Assembly: GCA_964428745.1 (NCBI GenBank)
Contig: CAYRYZ010000011.1
Coordinates: forward strand, 1 to 38,942
DNA: 38,942 nucleotides
Origin: GCA-002713455 sp964428745
GTDB lineage: Bacteria > Fidelibacterota > Marinisomatia > Marinisomatales > TCS55
Reading direction: 5' to 3'
A program made the position numbers and the translations under genes. Shown here one piece after another: positions 18,785 through 27,852 of this stretch. Numbering within the stretch: position 1 is the stretch's first letter; each line of letters opens with the position of its first letter. Under the pieces are notes generated by a model. It did no database searches. It saw nothing but the letters and a program-made list of their open reading frames with translations, and was not told the origin of the DNA.

Positions 18785-19540
18785 TTATTTTCTATTCCCA
18801 GGAAAAAACTTATTAAATAAACGCATAAATGGATCATAGTAACGATCCACAACACGCTCTTTTAATGGAATTATGCCATTATCTGTTATTTGAATATGTT
18901 CAGGACAAACATCTGAACAGCAGCGAGTAATATTACACATACCTGACCCATGATCATTTTTAACATTTGATATTCGATCAGCTTTATCAAGAGGGTGCAT
19001 TTCGAGGCTTGCTAGTCTTATCATAAATCGTGGACCAACAAATTTATTTTTCTTTTCATGATCTCTTAAAACATGGCAAACATTCTGACATAAATAGCAT
19101 TCAATACATTTTCTAAACTCTTGAACTCTATCTATATCTTCTTGCATCATAATATAATTGCCATTTTTATCTTTTTTATCAGGGTCAGGAGTAAAGGGGG
19201 TAATATTTTTATTTTGTTTATAATTCCATGAAACATCAGCAACCAAATCTTTAATTAATGGAAACGTTTTGATTGGTCTAACTGCAATAGTTTCATCTGA
19301 TTCATATTCGTTCATTCTCGTCATACAAGCCAATTTGGGCTTACCATTAATTTCGACGCTACATGATCCACATTTTCCCGCTTTACAGTTCCACCTTACA
19401 GCAAGATCACCTGCTTGTTCAGCCTGGATACGATGAATAACATCGAGTACCACCATGCCTTTATCCACCTCAACCTTGTAATCTTTCATTGTTCCACTTT
19501 CCGAATCTCCACGAAATAATCTGAATTTTCTTAATCCCAC
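18785..19540 (-). CDS. sdhB: Succinate dehydrogenase iron-sulfur subunit
   Basis: SdhB passes electrons from SdhA to the membrane through three Fe-S clusters. The 251-residue protein has the [2Fe-2S] motif WNCKAGKCGSCSVEINGKPK, a [4Fe-4S] motif CIECYLCQNVCHV and a third cluster region CNITRCCSDVCPEHIQITD. The following LKERVVDRYYDP is, as I recall, also seen in mycobacterial Sdh1 SdhB. It starts 3 nt after sdhA, which supports one C-A-B operon. The polarity (succinate oxidation or fumarate reduction) cannot be read from the sequence. An aerobic marine lifestyle with a TCA cycle would fit the dehydrogenase direction. Confidence 0.95.
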   Translation of the reverse strand: MGLRKFRLFRGDSESGTMKDYKVEVDKGMVVLDVIHRIQAEQAGDLAVRWNCKAGKCGSCSVEINGKPKLACMTRMNEYESDETIAVRPIKTFPLIKDLVADVSWNYKQNKNITPFTPDPDKKDKNGNYIMMQEDIDRVQEFRKCIECYLCQNVCHVLRDHEKKNKFVGPRFMIRLASLEMHPLDKADRISNVKNDHGSGMCNITRCCSDVCPEHIQITDNGIIPLKERVVDRYYDPFMRLFNKFFPGNRK

Positions 19541-19543
19541 GCC

Positions 19544-21391
19544 TTATCCTTGTTCTTTTTCGCGCAATACTTCCGCATCTAATTCTTCAATACTTAATTC
19601 AGCAATTCTTTTTAATTCGGGGTCGGGTTCATCGCGCACAACTTTTTCTGATATCATTTTTCCATCATCCGATTTCCTTATAACAACATTATATTGTAGC
19701 CATTCATCACGTTCTCCTTCAAAGTCAACACGAGTATGTGCGCCACGGCTTTCTTCGCGCATTCGAGCGGCACGAGCAACAGATTCTGATGTAACAAGCA
19801 AATTTCTTAAGGAAATGGCTTGGTGCCATCCCGGGTTAAACTGACTCGCTCCATCAGCCTTCACATTCTTAAATTTTTCCCATAAGATTGAGAGACCATT
19901 TATCCCTTCAGATAGCAGCTCATCTGTTCGGACAATGCCCACGTTATTCTGCATTAGCTTTTGCAGTTCTTCATGGATTAAATAGGGGTTTTCACCTTGT
20001 TCTCGATTTAAAATATCCGTTGCTGAACGAATAACTTTTTGAACATCATTATCGTTTATATTTTTTTTATTTTCCAATGATTTAAGATAATCAACGGCTC
20101 CTGTGCCTGCAAGTTTTCCACAAACTAACAAATCAGAAAGCGAATTTCCCCCTAATCTATTTGCACCATGTACCCCAGCAGCACACTCTCCACAGGCAAA
20201 AAGACCAGGCACTCGAGTCATTTGAGTATCGGCATCAACCTTAACCCCACCCATAAAATAATGGAGTGTTGGGCCAACCTCCATCGGCTCCTTTGTTATA
20301 TCGAGTTCAGCTAATACTTTAAACTGATGATACATGGAAGGCAGCTTTCGCTTAATATCTTCAGCGCTTCTTCTGGTAGCAATGTCTAAAAAAGCACCGC
20401 CATGAGGTGAGCCCTTGCCTGCCTTTACTTCTTTGCGGATTGCGCGCGCAACAACATCCCTAGTTAATAGCTCCGGAGGTCTTCTTGCATCTTTATCTCC
20501 TGCCAACCAACGATTTGCTTCTTCCTCAGAATCAGCGGTTTCTGCTGCAAAACGATCAGGAATATTATTATACATGAATCTTTTATTTTCGTTATTAGTT
20601 AATATTCCTCCTTCACCACGCACACCTTCTGTAACCAAGGTTCCTCTAACAGATGGTGGCCACACCATACCTGTCGGATGAAATTGAGTAAATTCCATAT
20701 CCATTAATTCAGCACCTGCTTCATAAGCCATACCATACCCATCGCCCGTGTATTCCCAAGAATTAGAGGTTATTTCCCAAGCTTTTCCGCCACCACCTGT
20801 TGCCAAAATAACAGCACGGCATTTAAATATTATGAATTCTCCATTATCGCGCCACATCCCAACCATTCCACTAATGGAATCACCATCTTTAATTAAGTCT
20901 AATCCAGTACATTCCATGTATATATCAATTCCCTGATGAATGCCGCGATCTTGAAGTGTACGGATTATTTCTAAACCTGTTCTATCACCTACATGCGCAA
21001 GCCTAGGATATCTATGGCCACCAAAATTTCTTTGATTAATTAATCCTGACTTTGTACGGTCGAAAACAGCACCCCACTCTTCAAGTTCCCTTACACGTTC
21101 AGGTGCTTCACGCGCATGAAGCTCAGCCATTCTCCAATTATTTAAAAACTTACCCCCACGCATTGTATCTCTAAAATGTACTTTCCAATGATCGCGCTCA
21201 TCGGCATTTCCCAAAGAAGCAGCAACGCCCCCCTCAGCCATAACAGTGTGTGCTTTCCCCAATAATGACTTGCAAACTAAACCTGTGCTAAGACCTTGCA
21301 TTGAGCATTCAATAGCTGCACGTAGGCCGGCCCCCCCAGCACCAAGCACGATAACATCATGTTCTACTGTTTTGATTTCAGATATATTCAT
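19544..21391 (-). CDS. sdhA: Succinate dehydrogenase flavoprotein subunit
   Basis: SdhA holds covalent FAD and oxidises succinate. It starts with an ADP-binding fold, HDVIVLGAGGAGLRAAIECS, and has the flavinylation region with the FAD-linking His in HTVMAEGGVAAS. Other family motifs are TEGVRGEGGILTN, PTLHYFMGGVKVD and GANRLGGNSLSDLLVCGKLA. The ATG at 21391 overlaps the sdhC stop (TAATG) and gives 615 residues; a GTG at 21403 would add four. The overlap favours the ATG. Order and motifs place it in a sdhCAB operon of the mycobacterial Sdh1 type. Confidence 0.96.
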   Translation of the reverse strand: MNISEIKTVEHDVIVLGAGGAGLRAAIECSMQGLSTGLVCKSLLGKAHTVMAEGGVAASLGNADERDHWKVHFRDTMRGGKFLNNWRMAELHAREAPERVRELEEWGAVFDRTKSGLINQRNFGGHRYPRLAHVGDRTGLEIIRTLQDRGIHQGIDIYMECTGLDLIKDGDSISGMVGMWRDNGEFIIFKCRAVILATGGGGKAWEITSNSWEYTGDGYGMAYEAGAELMDMEFTQFHPTGMVWPPSVRGTLVTEGVRGEGGILTNNENKRFMYNNIPDRFAAETADSEEEANRWLAGDKDARRPPELLTRDVVARAIRKEVKAGKGSPHGGAFLDIATRRSAEDIKRKLPSMYHQFKVLAELDITKEPMEVGPTLHYFMGGVKVDADTQMTRVPGLFACGECAAGVHGANRLGGNSLSDLLVCGKLAGTGAVDYLKSLENKKNINDNDVQKVIRSATDILNREQGENPYLIHEELQKLMQNNVGIVRTDELLSEGINGLSILWEKFKNVKADGASQFNPGWHQAISLRNLLVTSESVARAARMREESRGAHTRVDFEGERDEWLQYNVVIRKSDDGKMISEKVVRDEPDPELKRIAELSIEELDAEVLREKEQG

Positions 21392-22236
21392 TAATTGTTC
21401 CACGTATTAATATCTACCCAATAACCACTCGCAACCATTCTAACATAAATATCAGTGAATGCAACCCATATCATACTTATCCATGCCCACATCATGTGAC
21501 GACCATTCAACCAACTAACACTTTTCCAAATGCGATAACGAAATGTTGGTTTTCCATTTGGGCATGTAAAACAATCTTTATTCCCACCAGTTAGATGCCG
21601 GAAGGCATGACAACCAAATGTATATCCTGCCAATAAGATGGGATTAATTGTTAATATTATAGAGCCGATGCCAACACCAAAGCGCCCACCTTGAAAAAAA
21701 GATAATATTGCATCGTAGGTTAACACCAAAATAATCCCTAACGCTAAATAAAGAGTGAATCGATGCAAATTTTGAAACACAAGCAAGGCTGTTTCACCCT
21801 TATATTTTTTATTTCTGACACCTTTAACTGAACACCCCGGTGGACTCATAAAATAAGCCCTATAATAAAATTTTCTGTAATAGTAACAAGTCATTCTAAA
21901 TGAAAGTGGTCCTGCAAGAATTAATATTGCTGGTGAAGCTGGGATTAATTTAGGCCACCAGCTTGGCCATGAACCAAACCAGGAGTGCTCAACTGGAGCA
22001 CCTCCTGCAACGGCTTCCTTAACAAATATTAGAGGAGAATAAAAGGGGGATAAATATCCGCCAAACCCTGCATGTCCATTGCTCCACCAATAATTATTGG
22101 CCTGGAACATTGCCCAGGTAGTATAAATTACAAAACATAAAAATCCAACACCTGTCCAAAGCGGCTCTATCCACCAACGATCAGTACGGTTTGTAAATAG
22201 TAAGCCTTGGTTTTCTGTGGAAGTATTGCTGGTCAT
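21391..22236 (-). CDS. sdhC: Succinate dehydrogenase membrane anchor, Sdh1-like (type F), possible embedded Rieske site
   Basis: This 281-residue subunit is much longer than ordinary SdhC or SdhD and appears to be the only anchor. It has about five hydrophobic segments. The stretch TCYYYRKFYYRAYFMSPPGC (116-135) and the following YKGETALLVFQNLHRF are the hallmark of the anchor in mycobacterial Sdh1, as I remember that family. A later loop has His210 and His214 (GCHAFRHL) followed by Cys222 and Cys225 (DCFTC). Mycobacterial Sdh1 was reported to hold a Rieske-type [2Fe-2S] cluster in the membrane subunit, and such a His2Cys2 set could be its ligands here. That assignment is inference. It leads the C-A-B operon and overlaps sdhA. 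Confidence 0.87.
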   Translation of the reverse strand: MTSNTSTENQGLLFTNRTDRWWIEPLWTGVGFLCFVIYTTWAMFQANNYWWSNGHAGFGGYLSPFYSPLIFVKEAVAGGAPVEHSWFGSWPSWWPKLIPASPAILILAGPLSFRMTCYYYRKFYYRAYFMSPPGCSVKGVRNKKYKGETALLVFQNLHRFTLYLALGIILVLTYDAILSFFQGGRFGVGIGSIILTINPILLAGYTFGCHAFRHLTGGNKDCFTCPNGKPTFRYRIWKSVSWLNGRHMMWAWISMIWVAFTDIYVRMVASGYWVDINTWNN

Positions 22237-22308
22237 TCAAATTAAATTTTTTTATTTAGATAAGAATCTAGAAATTAATATTCATAATTAAGTATTTTGA
22301 ATAATTTT

Positions 22309-22719
22309 TTAAATACGCCCCGCCAATTGTGCACCAAGGTGTGCGCCATAAAATAGAGTTACAACATTGATTAAGCTCAGTAATAAATAAATCCACACTA
22401 GTTTTATGGAATGGAATAGACCTATTTGTTTTGTGCGCCAAACAAATAAAGATGAGAAACTAATTAATGAGATTATTTGTATTAATCCATGGTTCTTCCA
22501 AATGGGAAACGTATTATTAAAATGTCCAATAAGGTCATCATCGATAAAACCTGTTATTATAGCTCCTGAAGAAGAAATAAGCGCTAAGAGCATAACCCAC
22601 CATGAGGTTACTAATAATTCCTTATTATTAAATATAATTCCAATGAAGTCAAATAAAATCGCAGATGACAATAAAGCAATTGGGAAATGAATGACTAAAG
22701 GGTGTAAATCAATGAACAT
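22309..22719 (-). CDS. DUF2231-like small membrane protein
   Basis: This 136-residue protein has four hydrophobic segments. It opens MFIDLHPLVIHFPIALLSSA, whose HP-x-VIHFPIAL core is the DUF2231 signature; the two histidines could bind haem or a metal, though this is not established. A conserved-looking GAHLGAQLAG near the C terminus is also typical of the family. It overlaps the upstream membrane-protein gene by 11 nt and lies 72 nt before sdhC, so it may be transcribed with the dehydrogenase. DUF2231 proteins are often found near respiratory or redox genes. Confidence 0.8.
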   Translation of the reverse strand: MFIDLHPLVIHFPIALLSSAILFDFIGIIFNNKELLVTSWWVMLLALISSSGAIITGFIDDDLIGHFNNTFPIWKNHGLIQIISLISFSSLFVWRTKQIGLFHSIKLVWIYLLLSLINVVTLFYGAHLGAQLAGRI

Positions 22720-23167
22720 GTTTTTTTAATTGCAACCCCGCCCAAACACTAATTGCCCATAATAACCAAAGAACTATAGTTAAATAAACAAATGGTGACG
22801 ATGGTATAAAAACATATTCAATTAACGATATACCAACCAATGTAATAAAAAACGTAGAGTGTAAAAACCCCCTAGCCATGCCAGAGCCCAATCTAGTAAC
22901 GATTGTGTATGACAAAAGCAAAAGACCTAGAGACGAAACCCATAATCCAAAAAATCGATAAAGTAACGTTAAATATTTTGGAAGATTTCTGTTTATAGTT
23001 TTTGAAAAAAGATTTTCATACGATTCATCAAGCAAGATTGTGTTTGCAGCTTTATCAAGCATCCACGGCTCTGAAGAGAAAATCCAACCCAAGCCGAGAA
23101 AAAATGCACATAAACCCATTATCAAAAATGGAATTGTTGTCAAATTATGTAACGATTTAGCGTTCAT
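22709..23167 (-). CDS. Uncharacterised four-helix membrane protein
   Basis: I do not recognise this 152-residue protein. It has four predicted transmembrane segments: TIPFLIMGLCAFFLGLGWIF, FFGLWVSSLGLLLLSYTIV, STFFITLVGISLIEYVFI and a helix near VYLTIVLWLLWAISVWAGL. It ends with a short basic KKHVH tail. A soluble loop of about 40 residues follows helix 1. Its end overlaps the DUF2231-like gene by 11 nt, which indicates translational coupling, and it follows the glutamate-cysteine ligase gene by 15 nt. The two small membrane proteins probably work together. Confidence 0.72.
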   Translation of the reverse strand: MNAKSLHNLTTIPFLIMGLCAFFLGLGWIFSSEPWMLDKAANTILLDESYENLFSKTINRNLPKYLTLLYRFFGLWVSSLGLLLLSYTIVTRLGSGMARGFLHSTFFITLVGISLIEYVFIPSSPFVYLTIVLWLLWAISVWAGLQLKKHVH

Positions 23168-23182
23168 TATTGATTAATAAAT

Positions 23183-24460
23183 CTAAGTCAAATCCAACAG
23201 AAAACTATCTAAAGAAAGTTTAGAATTTTGATATTTTTTTTGAATCTGAAGTGTTTTTGGACCCTTACTTATTAAGTTTTGCAACATAGGTTCTAACAAT
23301 TCTCGCTCGTTTTTTATTTTGTAAAAAGTACTTCGCGCATCTAACCCACTTAAAGATAAATCAGCCAGAATCTCCAGCCAATCGTGAATTTTTTTCCCAG
23401 ATGGCCCTGTTTTATCTAAAGACAGATTGTTAGCTGACATAATTAATTTTTTGCGATCTGCTTTAGACCACTTACTCACAATATCCAAAAGAGTTTCGCG
23501 GACGTTTTTTGTGGTTAATAATCCAGCTAAAAAGGCAGGTGGGCAAATTTCATGTCCTTTCATTGGTCGATCAGATGCTCTTATTTCTAATACTTTTTTA
23601 TAACGAACATGGGTAAATGATTGACGCAAAGCTGAGAGTATATATCGATCTAAATCATCACGATGCTTGAGTAACATGTCTGCTATGATTCCATCAAATG
23701 CTTGTTCACTAGATTTATTAATTTCAAAAATTGCTGGCACATTTTGGATCCATTTTGCGTAATCCCTTACCATTGATTCTTGATTATAAATACCATGGTT
23801 AAATAAAGAACAACATCGATTATCATCTGTATTTTCCCAAATTTTCCAACGTAAGTTTTTTATTTTAACTGGACTCCCATTCATAAAAGGCGCATTAGAA
23901 AAAAGTATACTGAATAGTGGTTGAATAGCGTCAGATATAAAGGCTATCTCGTTTGCATCCTGAATGGATGTAAAGTCAAAATTAACCTGTATGCTAGATG
24001 TATTTCGCATCATCCAAGCCCCCATATTGCCAGTTTTTTTAAACATTTTATCCATTGATTCATATTTTTTTAAACGAATTAAATCAATATCTTGAGGGTT
24101 ATATAAAGGGTCAACTGCTAAATAAATCCTTTTAATTTGGTTTGATGTGCAGATACTGTTCTCAATTTTCAGGTGATTATCAAATTGCTTTTTTATATCC
24201 CATAAACTGATTGATGGTCCAGACGCCCATTCAATCTGGCCACCTGGTTCCAATGAATAACTAAAGGTACTTCCAGGCTTATTTGCTTTTTGTATATCAT
24301 TAAATAAATCTATAGCCGAATATTGATCAGATGGGTTTACAGGAATACGATTTAATTTATTATCGTAATAAAACCCCTCTATTTCAACACCAATTTTTCT
24401 TTGGTTTTCAGGCACAATATTTGAATAAATAAATGATTCAATTTTTTCGGTTAAATTCAT
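23183..24460 (-). CDS. gshA: Glutamate-cysteine ligase, GCS2/plant-type family
   Basis: This enzyme makes gamma-glutamylcysteine from glutamate and cysteine with ATP, the first step of glutathione or related thiol synthesis. The 425-residue protein has the family motifs RKIGVEIEGFYY near residue 22, SLEPGGQIEWASGPS, MMRNTSSIQVNFDF and ALRQSFTHVRYKKVLEIRAS. The glutamates in the first two are the metal and substrate ligands in this fold. Its start overlaps the Nudix gene by 4 nt. No glutathione synthetase gene is in the window, so the final thiol could be glutathione, gamma-glutamylcysteine itself or, through an EgtA-like role, an ergothioneine precursor. Confidence 0.87.
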   Translation of the reverse strand: MNLTEKIESFIYSNIVPENQRKIGVEIEGFYYDNKLNRIPVNPSDQYSAIDLFNDIQKANKPGSTFSYSLEPGGQIEWASGPSISLWDIKKQFDNHLKIENSICTSNQIKRIYLAVDPLYNPQDIDLIRLKKYESMDKMFKKTGNMGAWMMRNTSSIQVNFDFTSIQDANEIAFISDAIQPLFSILFSNAPFMNGSPVKIKNLRWKIWENTDDNRCCSLFNHGIYNQESMVRDYAKWIQNVPAIFEINKSSEQAFDGIIADMLLKHRDDLDRYILSALRQSFTHVRYKKVLEIRASDRPMKGHEICPPAFLAGLLTTKNVRETLLDIVSKWSKADRKKLIMSANNLSLDKTGPSGKKIHDWLEILADLSLSGLDARSTFYKIKNERELLEPMLQNLISKGPKTLQIQKKYQNSKLSLDSFLLDLT

Positions 24461-24999
24461 TTTGCGGACTTATTAAGCATCCTTTTTATAGAGTTTTCAT
24501 TATTTTTTGTTAAAACTGCACTTCTGTGAATCCATGCAACATCATAGGATTCCTTGCTAATTATAATTTCATTTGGTTTACGTTTAGTTTCTAAAATAAA
24601 ACGTATATCATAGTGAAAATGTTGCGGAACATTATTGAATTTCGGAATATTATGTATATCTAAATCAAATATTTTATCAGATTTCACTTTTAATTTAGTT
24701 AATCCAGTTTCTTCCCGCGCCTCATTAATCGCTACATACAACAAATCGGGATTACCATCGGCATGGCCACCAGGTTGAAGCCAGCGATTTAATTGGCGAT
24801 GGTGGGTCATAAGTATCCAATTATGAGTATCATCTACAATCCAGGCAGACCCCGTAAAATGACCAAACAAATTATTTCTTTCAAAACAATCAGGATAAGT
24901 ATTCAAAAATTTTATCATCGCATTTATTGTAACGCACTCATTGGGATATAACTTTAAATAATCTTTTATTTTTTTTTCTAAATCAGCTCTTTTTGGCAT
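24457..24999 (-). CDS. Nudix hydrolase
   Basis: Nudix enzymes cleave nucleoside diphosphates linked to another moiety. The 180-residue protein has the Nudix box from PGGHADGNPDL through INEAREETGL near residues 76-100, with the REEXGX core intact (AREETGL). The box deviates by having an Asp/Asn region where the first Glu normally lies. MTHHRQLNRWLQPGGHADG is typical of a subgroup of general Nudix proteins. The stop overlaps the gshA start (ATGA), so the two are coupled. The substrate is unknown. Confidence 0.88.
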   Translation of the reverse strand: MPKRADLEKKIKDYLKLYPNECVTINAMIKFLNTYPDCFERNNLFGHFTGSAWIVDDTHNWILMTHHRQLNRWLQPGGHADGNPDLLYVAINEAREETGLTKLKVKSDKIFDLDIHNIPKFNNVPQHFHYDIRFILETKRKPNEIIISKESYDVAWIHRSAVLTKNNENSIKRMLNKSAK

Positions 25000-25097
25000 A
25001 TGTATATAAGTTTTACCTACGATAAATTAAAGGTTAATTTTATATTGAAAATGTAAATTCAGAGACATTTTTTATTAATTATCAAAGAAAGCATTAT

Positions 25098-27797
25098 ATG
25101 AAAGCAGTTTATTTTTTTGGCGACGGCGTTGCGGATGGCCAGGCGGATATGAAAAATTTACTTGGGGGTAAAGGAGCAAATTTGGCTGAAATGACCAGCT
25201 TAGGTATTCCAGTACCAGCGGGACTGACTATTACAACTGAAGTATGTACATATTATTATGAGAACTCACAAAAGTTTCCCAATGAACTTGAAGAACAACT
25301 AAAAGAGTCAGTTGATAAAATTGAAAAAGGAATGGGAAACAATTTTGGAGATCCAGATAACCCATTGTTATTATCCGTTCGATCAGGCGCTCGGATGTCA
25401 ATGCCAGGAATGATGGAAACAGTGCTTAATGTAGGTTTAACATCTAAAACAATTCCGGGGTTGATAAAAAAAACAGATAACACACGTTTTGTATATGATG
25501 CTTACCGAAGACTTATTATGATGTACTCAGATGTGGTAATGGAAAAAGCAACTGGTCTAGATCCAGAAGAAGGTCAGGGCATTCGTCATCAATTAGAATC
25601 AATTTTAAATGATTATAAGATAAAAAATGGATATGACTCTGATGTTGATCTTTCAGGGGATGATTGGAAAATTATTTCAGAAAGTTTTAAAGTGAGAATT
25701 AAGAAGGTACTCGGGGAGGAATTCCCCGATGACCATTATGAACAATTATGGGGCGGTATCAAAGCTGTTTTTCAAAGTTGGAATGGTAAACGAGCAATTA
25801 GTTATAGAAAAATAGAAAATATTCCCCAAGAATGGGGCACAGCTGTTAATGTACAAGCAATGGTTTTTGGTAATACGGGTGATCAATCAGCCACTGGCGT
25901 TGCATTCACAAGAAATCCAGCAACGGGGGAAAATAATTTTTATGGAGAATGGTTACAGAACGCACAGGGGGAGGATGTTGTTGCTGGGATTAGAACACCA
26001 CACCCATTAAATCAAGAAACAAAAACAGATGAATCCAAACATTTAGAATCTTTAGAAGAATTTCTTCCGGATGTTTATGGTCAACTCAATGAAATTCGCT
26101 CCAAATTGGAAAAGCATTATAATGATATGCAGGATATAGAATTCACAATTGAAGAGGGTCGCCTTTGGATGCTTCAAACGCGAACAGGAAAAAGAACCGG
26201 CGGTGCAGCCATAAAGATGGCTGTGGATATGGTCGATAATAATATGATTTCAAAAGAAGAAGCTATAATGCGCGTTTCGCCTGAACAAATTGATGAGCTA
26301 TTGCACCCACGACTTCATATTGAAGAAGAAAATAAAACTGATGTTTTAGCCCGCGGTTTACCAGCGGGGCCAGGAGGTGGTGTTGGGCAAGTTGTCTTTA
26401 CTGCCGATGATGCAGAAAACTGGAATAAACAGGGAAAAACCATTGTTTTAGTTCGAGAAGAAACATCTCCGGAAGACGTACATGGAATGCATGTTGCGGA
26501 GGCAATATTAACAGCCAAGGGCGGTATGACTTCTCATGCTGCTTTAGTTGCAAGAGGGTGGGGAAAGTGCTGTATAGTTGGTTGTTCATCAATAATTATA
26601 GATTTTACCAAAAAACAAATGACAATTGGTGATCAAATAATCAAAGAGGGCGATTGGATATCTATGAACGGGTCTAAAGGGACTATATATTTAGGAAAGA
26701 TTGCTCTTGAATCTTCGGATCCTGAATCAAATCTATCATATAAAGATTTAATGTTATGGGCTGATGAATTTAGAACATTAAAAATACGTACAAATGCAGA
26801 TAGCCCAGAAGATGCGAAACAGGCTATTAAATTTGGAGCACAAGGAATTGGTTTATGCAGAACTGAACATATGTTTTTTGAACCAAGCCGTATAATTGAA
26901 ATGAGAAAAATGATTTTAGCTGAAGATATATCAGAACGTAGAAAAGCAGTTATGAACTTGCTTCCCTTTCAACGCGAAGATTTTAAAGGTATTTTAGAAG
27001 CAATGGAGGGGAAACCAGTAACAATTCGTCTTTTAGATCCACCTTTACACGAATTTATAACGCTTAGTGATGCTCAAATCGATGAGTTGGCGAAAGAACT
27101 GAATGTTTCTTCTGAAAAAATAAAAAATAGAATAAATAGTTTACATGAATTTAATCCCATGCTTGGCCATCGGGGCTGTCGTCTAGGAATAGCATATCCC
27201 GAAATTACCGAAATGCAAGCTCGTGCAATTTTTGAGGCTACAGCTGAATTAACAAAATCAGAAATCACAGTTTTTCCTGAAGTAATGATTCCTCTTGTCG
27301 GTACTGCAGCAGAATATGATAATCAAGAGCAGATTGTTAGAGAAGTGGCTAAGAATGTAATGGATGATAAGGGTGTTAACTTTAATTATTTAGTTGGTAC
27401 AATGATTGAATTGCCGCGGGCATGTTTAACTGCAGATCAAATTGCCAATAAGGCAGAATTTTTTAGTTTTGGGACTAATGACTTAACTCAAACTACATAT
27501 GGTTTTAGTCGAGATGATATCGGCGGATTCTTACCAGATTATTTAGATAATAAAATTCTTGAGCATGACCCCTTTCAAAGTTTAGATATTTCTGGCGTTG
27601 GCCAACTTGTTTCAATTGCTGTTGATAAAGGTAAACAAGTAAGAAATGATTTAAAAATTGGCATTTGCGGAGAGCACGGTGGTGATCCATCAAGTATTCA
27701 TTTTTGTTATGAAAAGGGACTTGATTATGTTAGTTGTTCACCCTATCGTGTTCCAATAGCTCGATTTTCTGCTGCTCAAGCTGTTTTAGAAAAGTAA
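25098..27797 (+). CDS. ppdK: Pyruvate, phosphate dikinase
   Basis: PPDK interconverts pyruvate, ATP and phosphate with phosphoenolpyruvate, AMP and pyrophosphate. It serves gluconeogenesis, or PPi-linked glycolysis in reverse. The 899-residue length is normal. The N-terminal ATP-grasp part starts GGKGANLAEMTSLGIPVPAG. The swivelling domain has the phospho-His in GGMTSHAALVARGWGKCCIV (His480). The C-terminal TIM barrel has GLCRTEHMFF and IGICGEHGGDPSS with the catalytic Cys. The gene stands alone and ends in a strong hairpin. A 98-bp upstream region separates it from the divergent Nudix gene. Confidence 0.98.
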   Translation: MKAVYFFGDGVADGQADMKNLLGGKGANLAEMTSLGIPVPAGLTITTEVCTYYYENSQKFPNELEEQLKESVDKIEKGMGNNFGDPDNPLLLSVRSGARMSMPGMMETVLNVGLTSKTIPGLIKKTDNTRFVYDAYRRLIMMYSDVVMEKATGLDPEEGQGIRHQLESILNDYKIKNGYDSDVDLSGDDWKIISESFKVRIKKVLGEEFPDDHYEQLWGGIKAVFQSWNGKRAISYRKIENIPQEWGTAVNVQAMVFGNTGDQSATGVAFTRNPATGENNFYGEWLQNAQGEDVVAGIRTPHPLNQETKTDESKHLESLEEFLPDVYGQLNEIRSKLEKHYNDMQDIEFTIEEGRLWMLQTRTGKRTGGAAIKMAVDMVDNNMISKEEAIMRVSPEQIDELLHPRLHIEEENKTDVLARGLPAGPGGGVGQVVFTADDAENWNKQGKTIVLVREETSPEDVHGMHVAEAILTAKGGMTSHAALVARGWGKCCIVGCSSIIIDFTKKQMTIGDQIIKEGDWISMNGSKGTIYLGKIALESSDPESNLSYKDLMLWADEFRTLKIRTNADSPEDAKQAIKFGAQGIGLCRTEHMFFEPSRIIEMRKMILAEDISERRKAVMNLLPFQREDFKGILEAMEGKPVTIRLLDPPLHEFITLSDAQIDELAKELNVSSEKIKNRINSLHEFNPMLGHRGCRLGIAYPEITEMQARAIFEATAELTKSEITVFPEVMIPLVGTAAEYDNQEQIVREVAKNVMDDKGVNFNYLVGTMIELPRACLTADQIANKAEFFSFGTNDLTQTTYGFSRDDIGGFLPDYLDNKILEHDPFQSLDISGVGQLVSIAVDKGKQVRNDLKIGICGEHGGDPSSIHFCYEKGLDYVSCSPYRVPIARFSAAQAVLEK

Positions 27798-27823
27798 AAG
27801 CCCCCAAAAAATCCGGGGGCTTT
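27797..27823. terminator. Bidirectional terminator between ppdK and the fliG-like gene
   Basis: A perfect 9-bp stem, AAAGCCCCC with GGGGGCTTT, surrounds a 9-nt loop. It begins on the last base of the ppdK stop codon. The stem is followed by T-rich sequence on both strands (TTTAT on plus, TTTT on minus), so it can end ppdK and also the opposing rotor operon, whose last gene stops 30 nt away. Confidence 0.9.
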
Positions 27824-27852
27824 ATCTAAGCGATTTAATATATTATTTAGAT

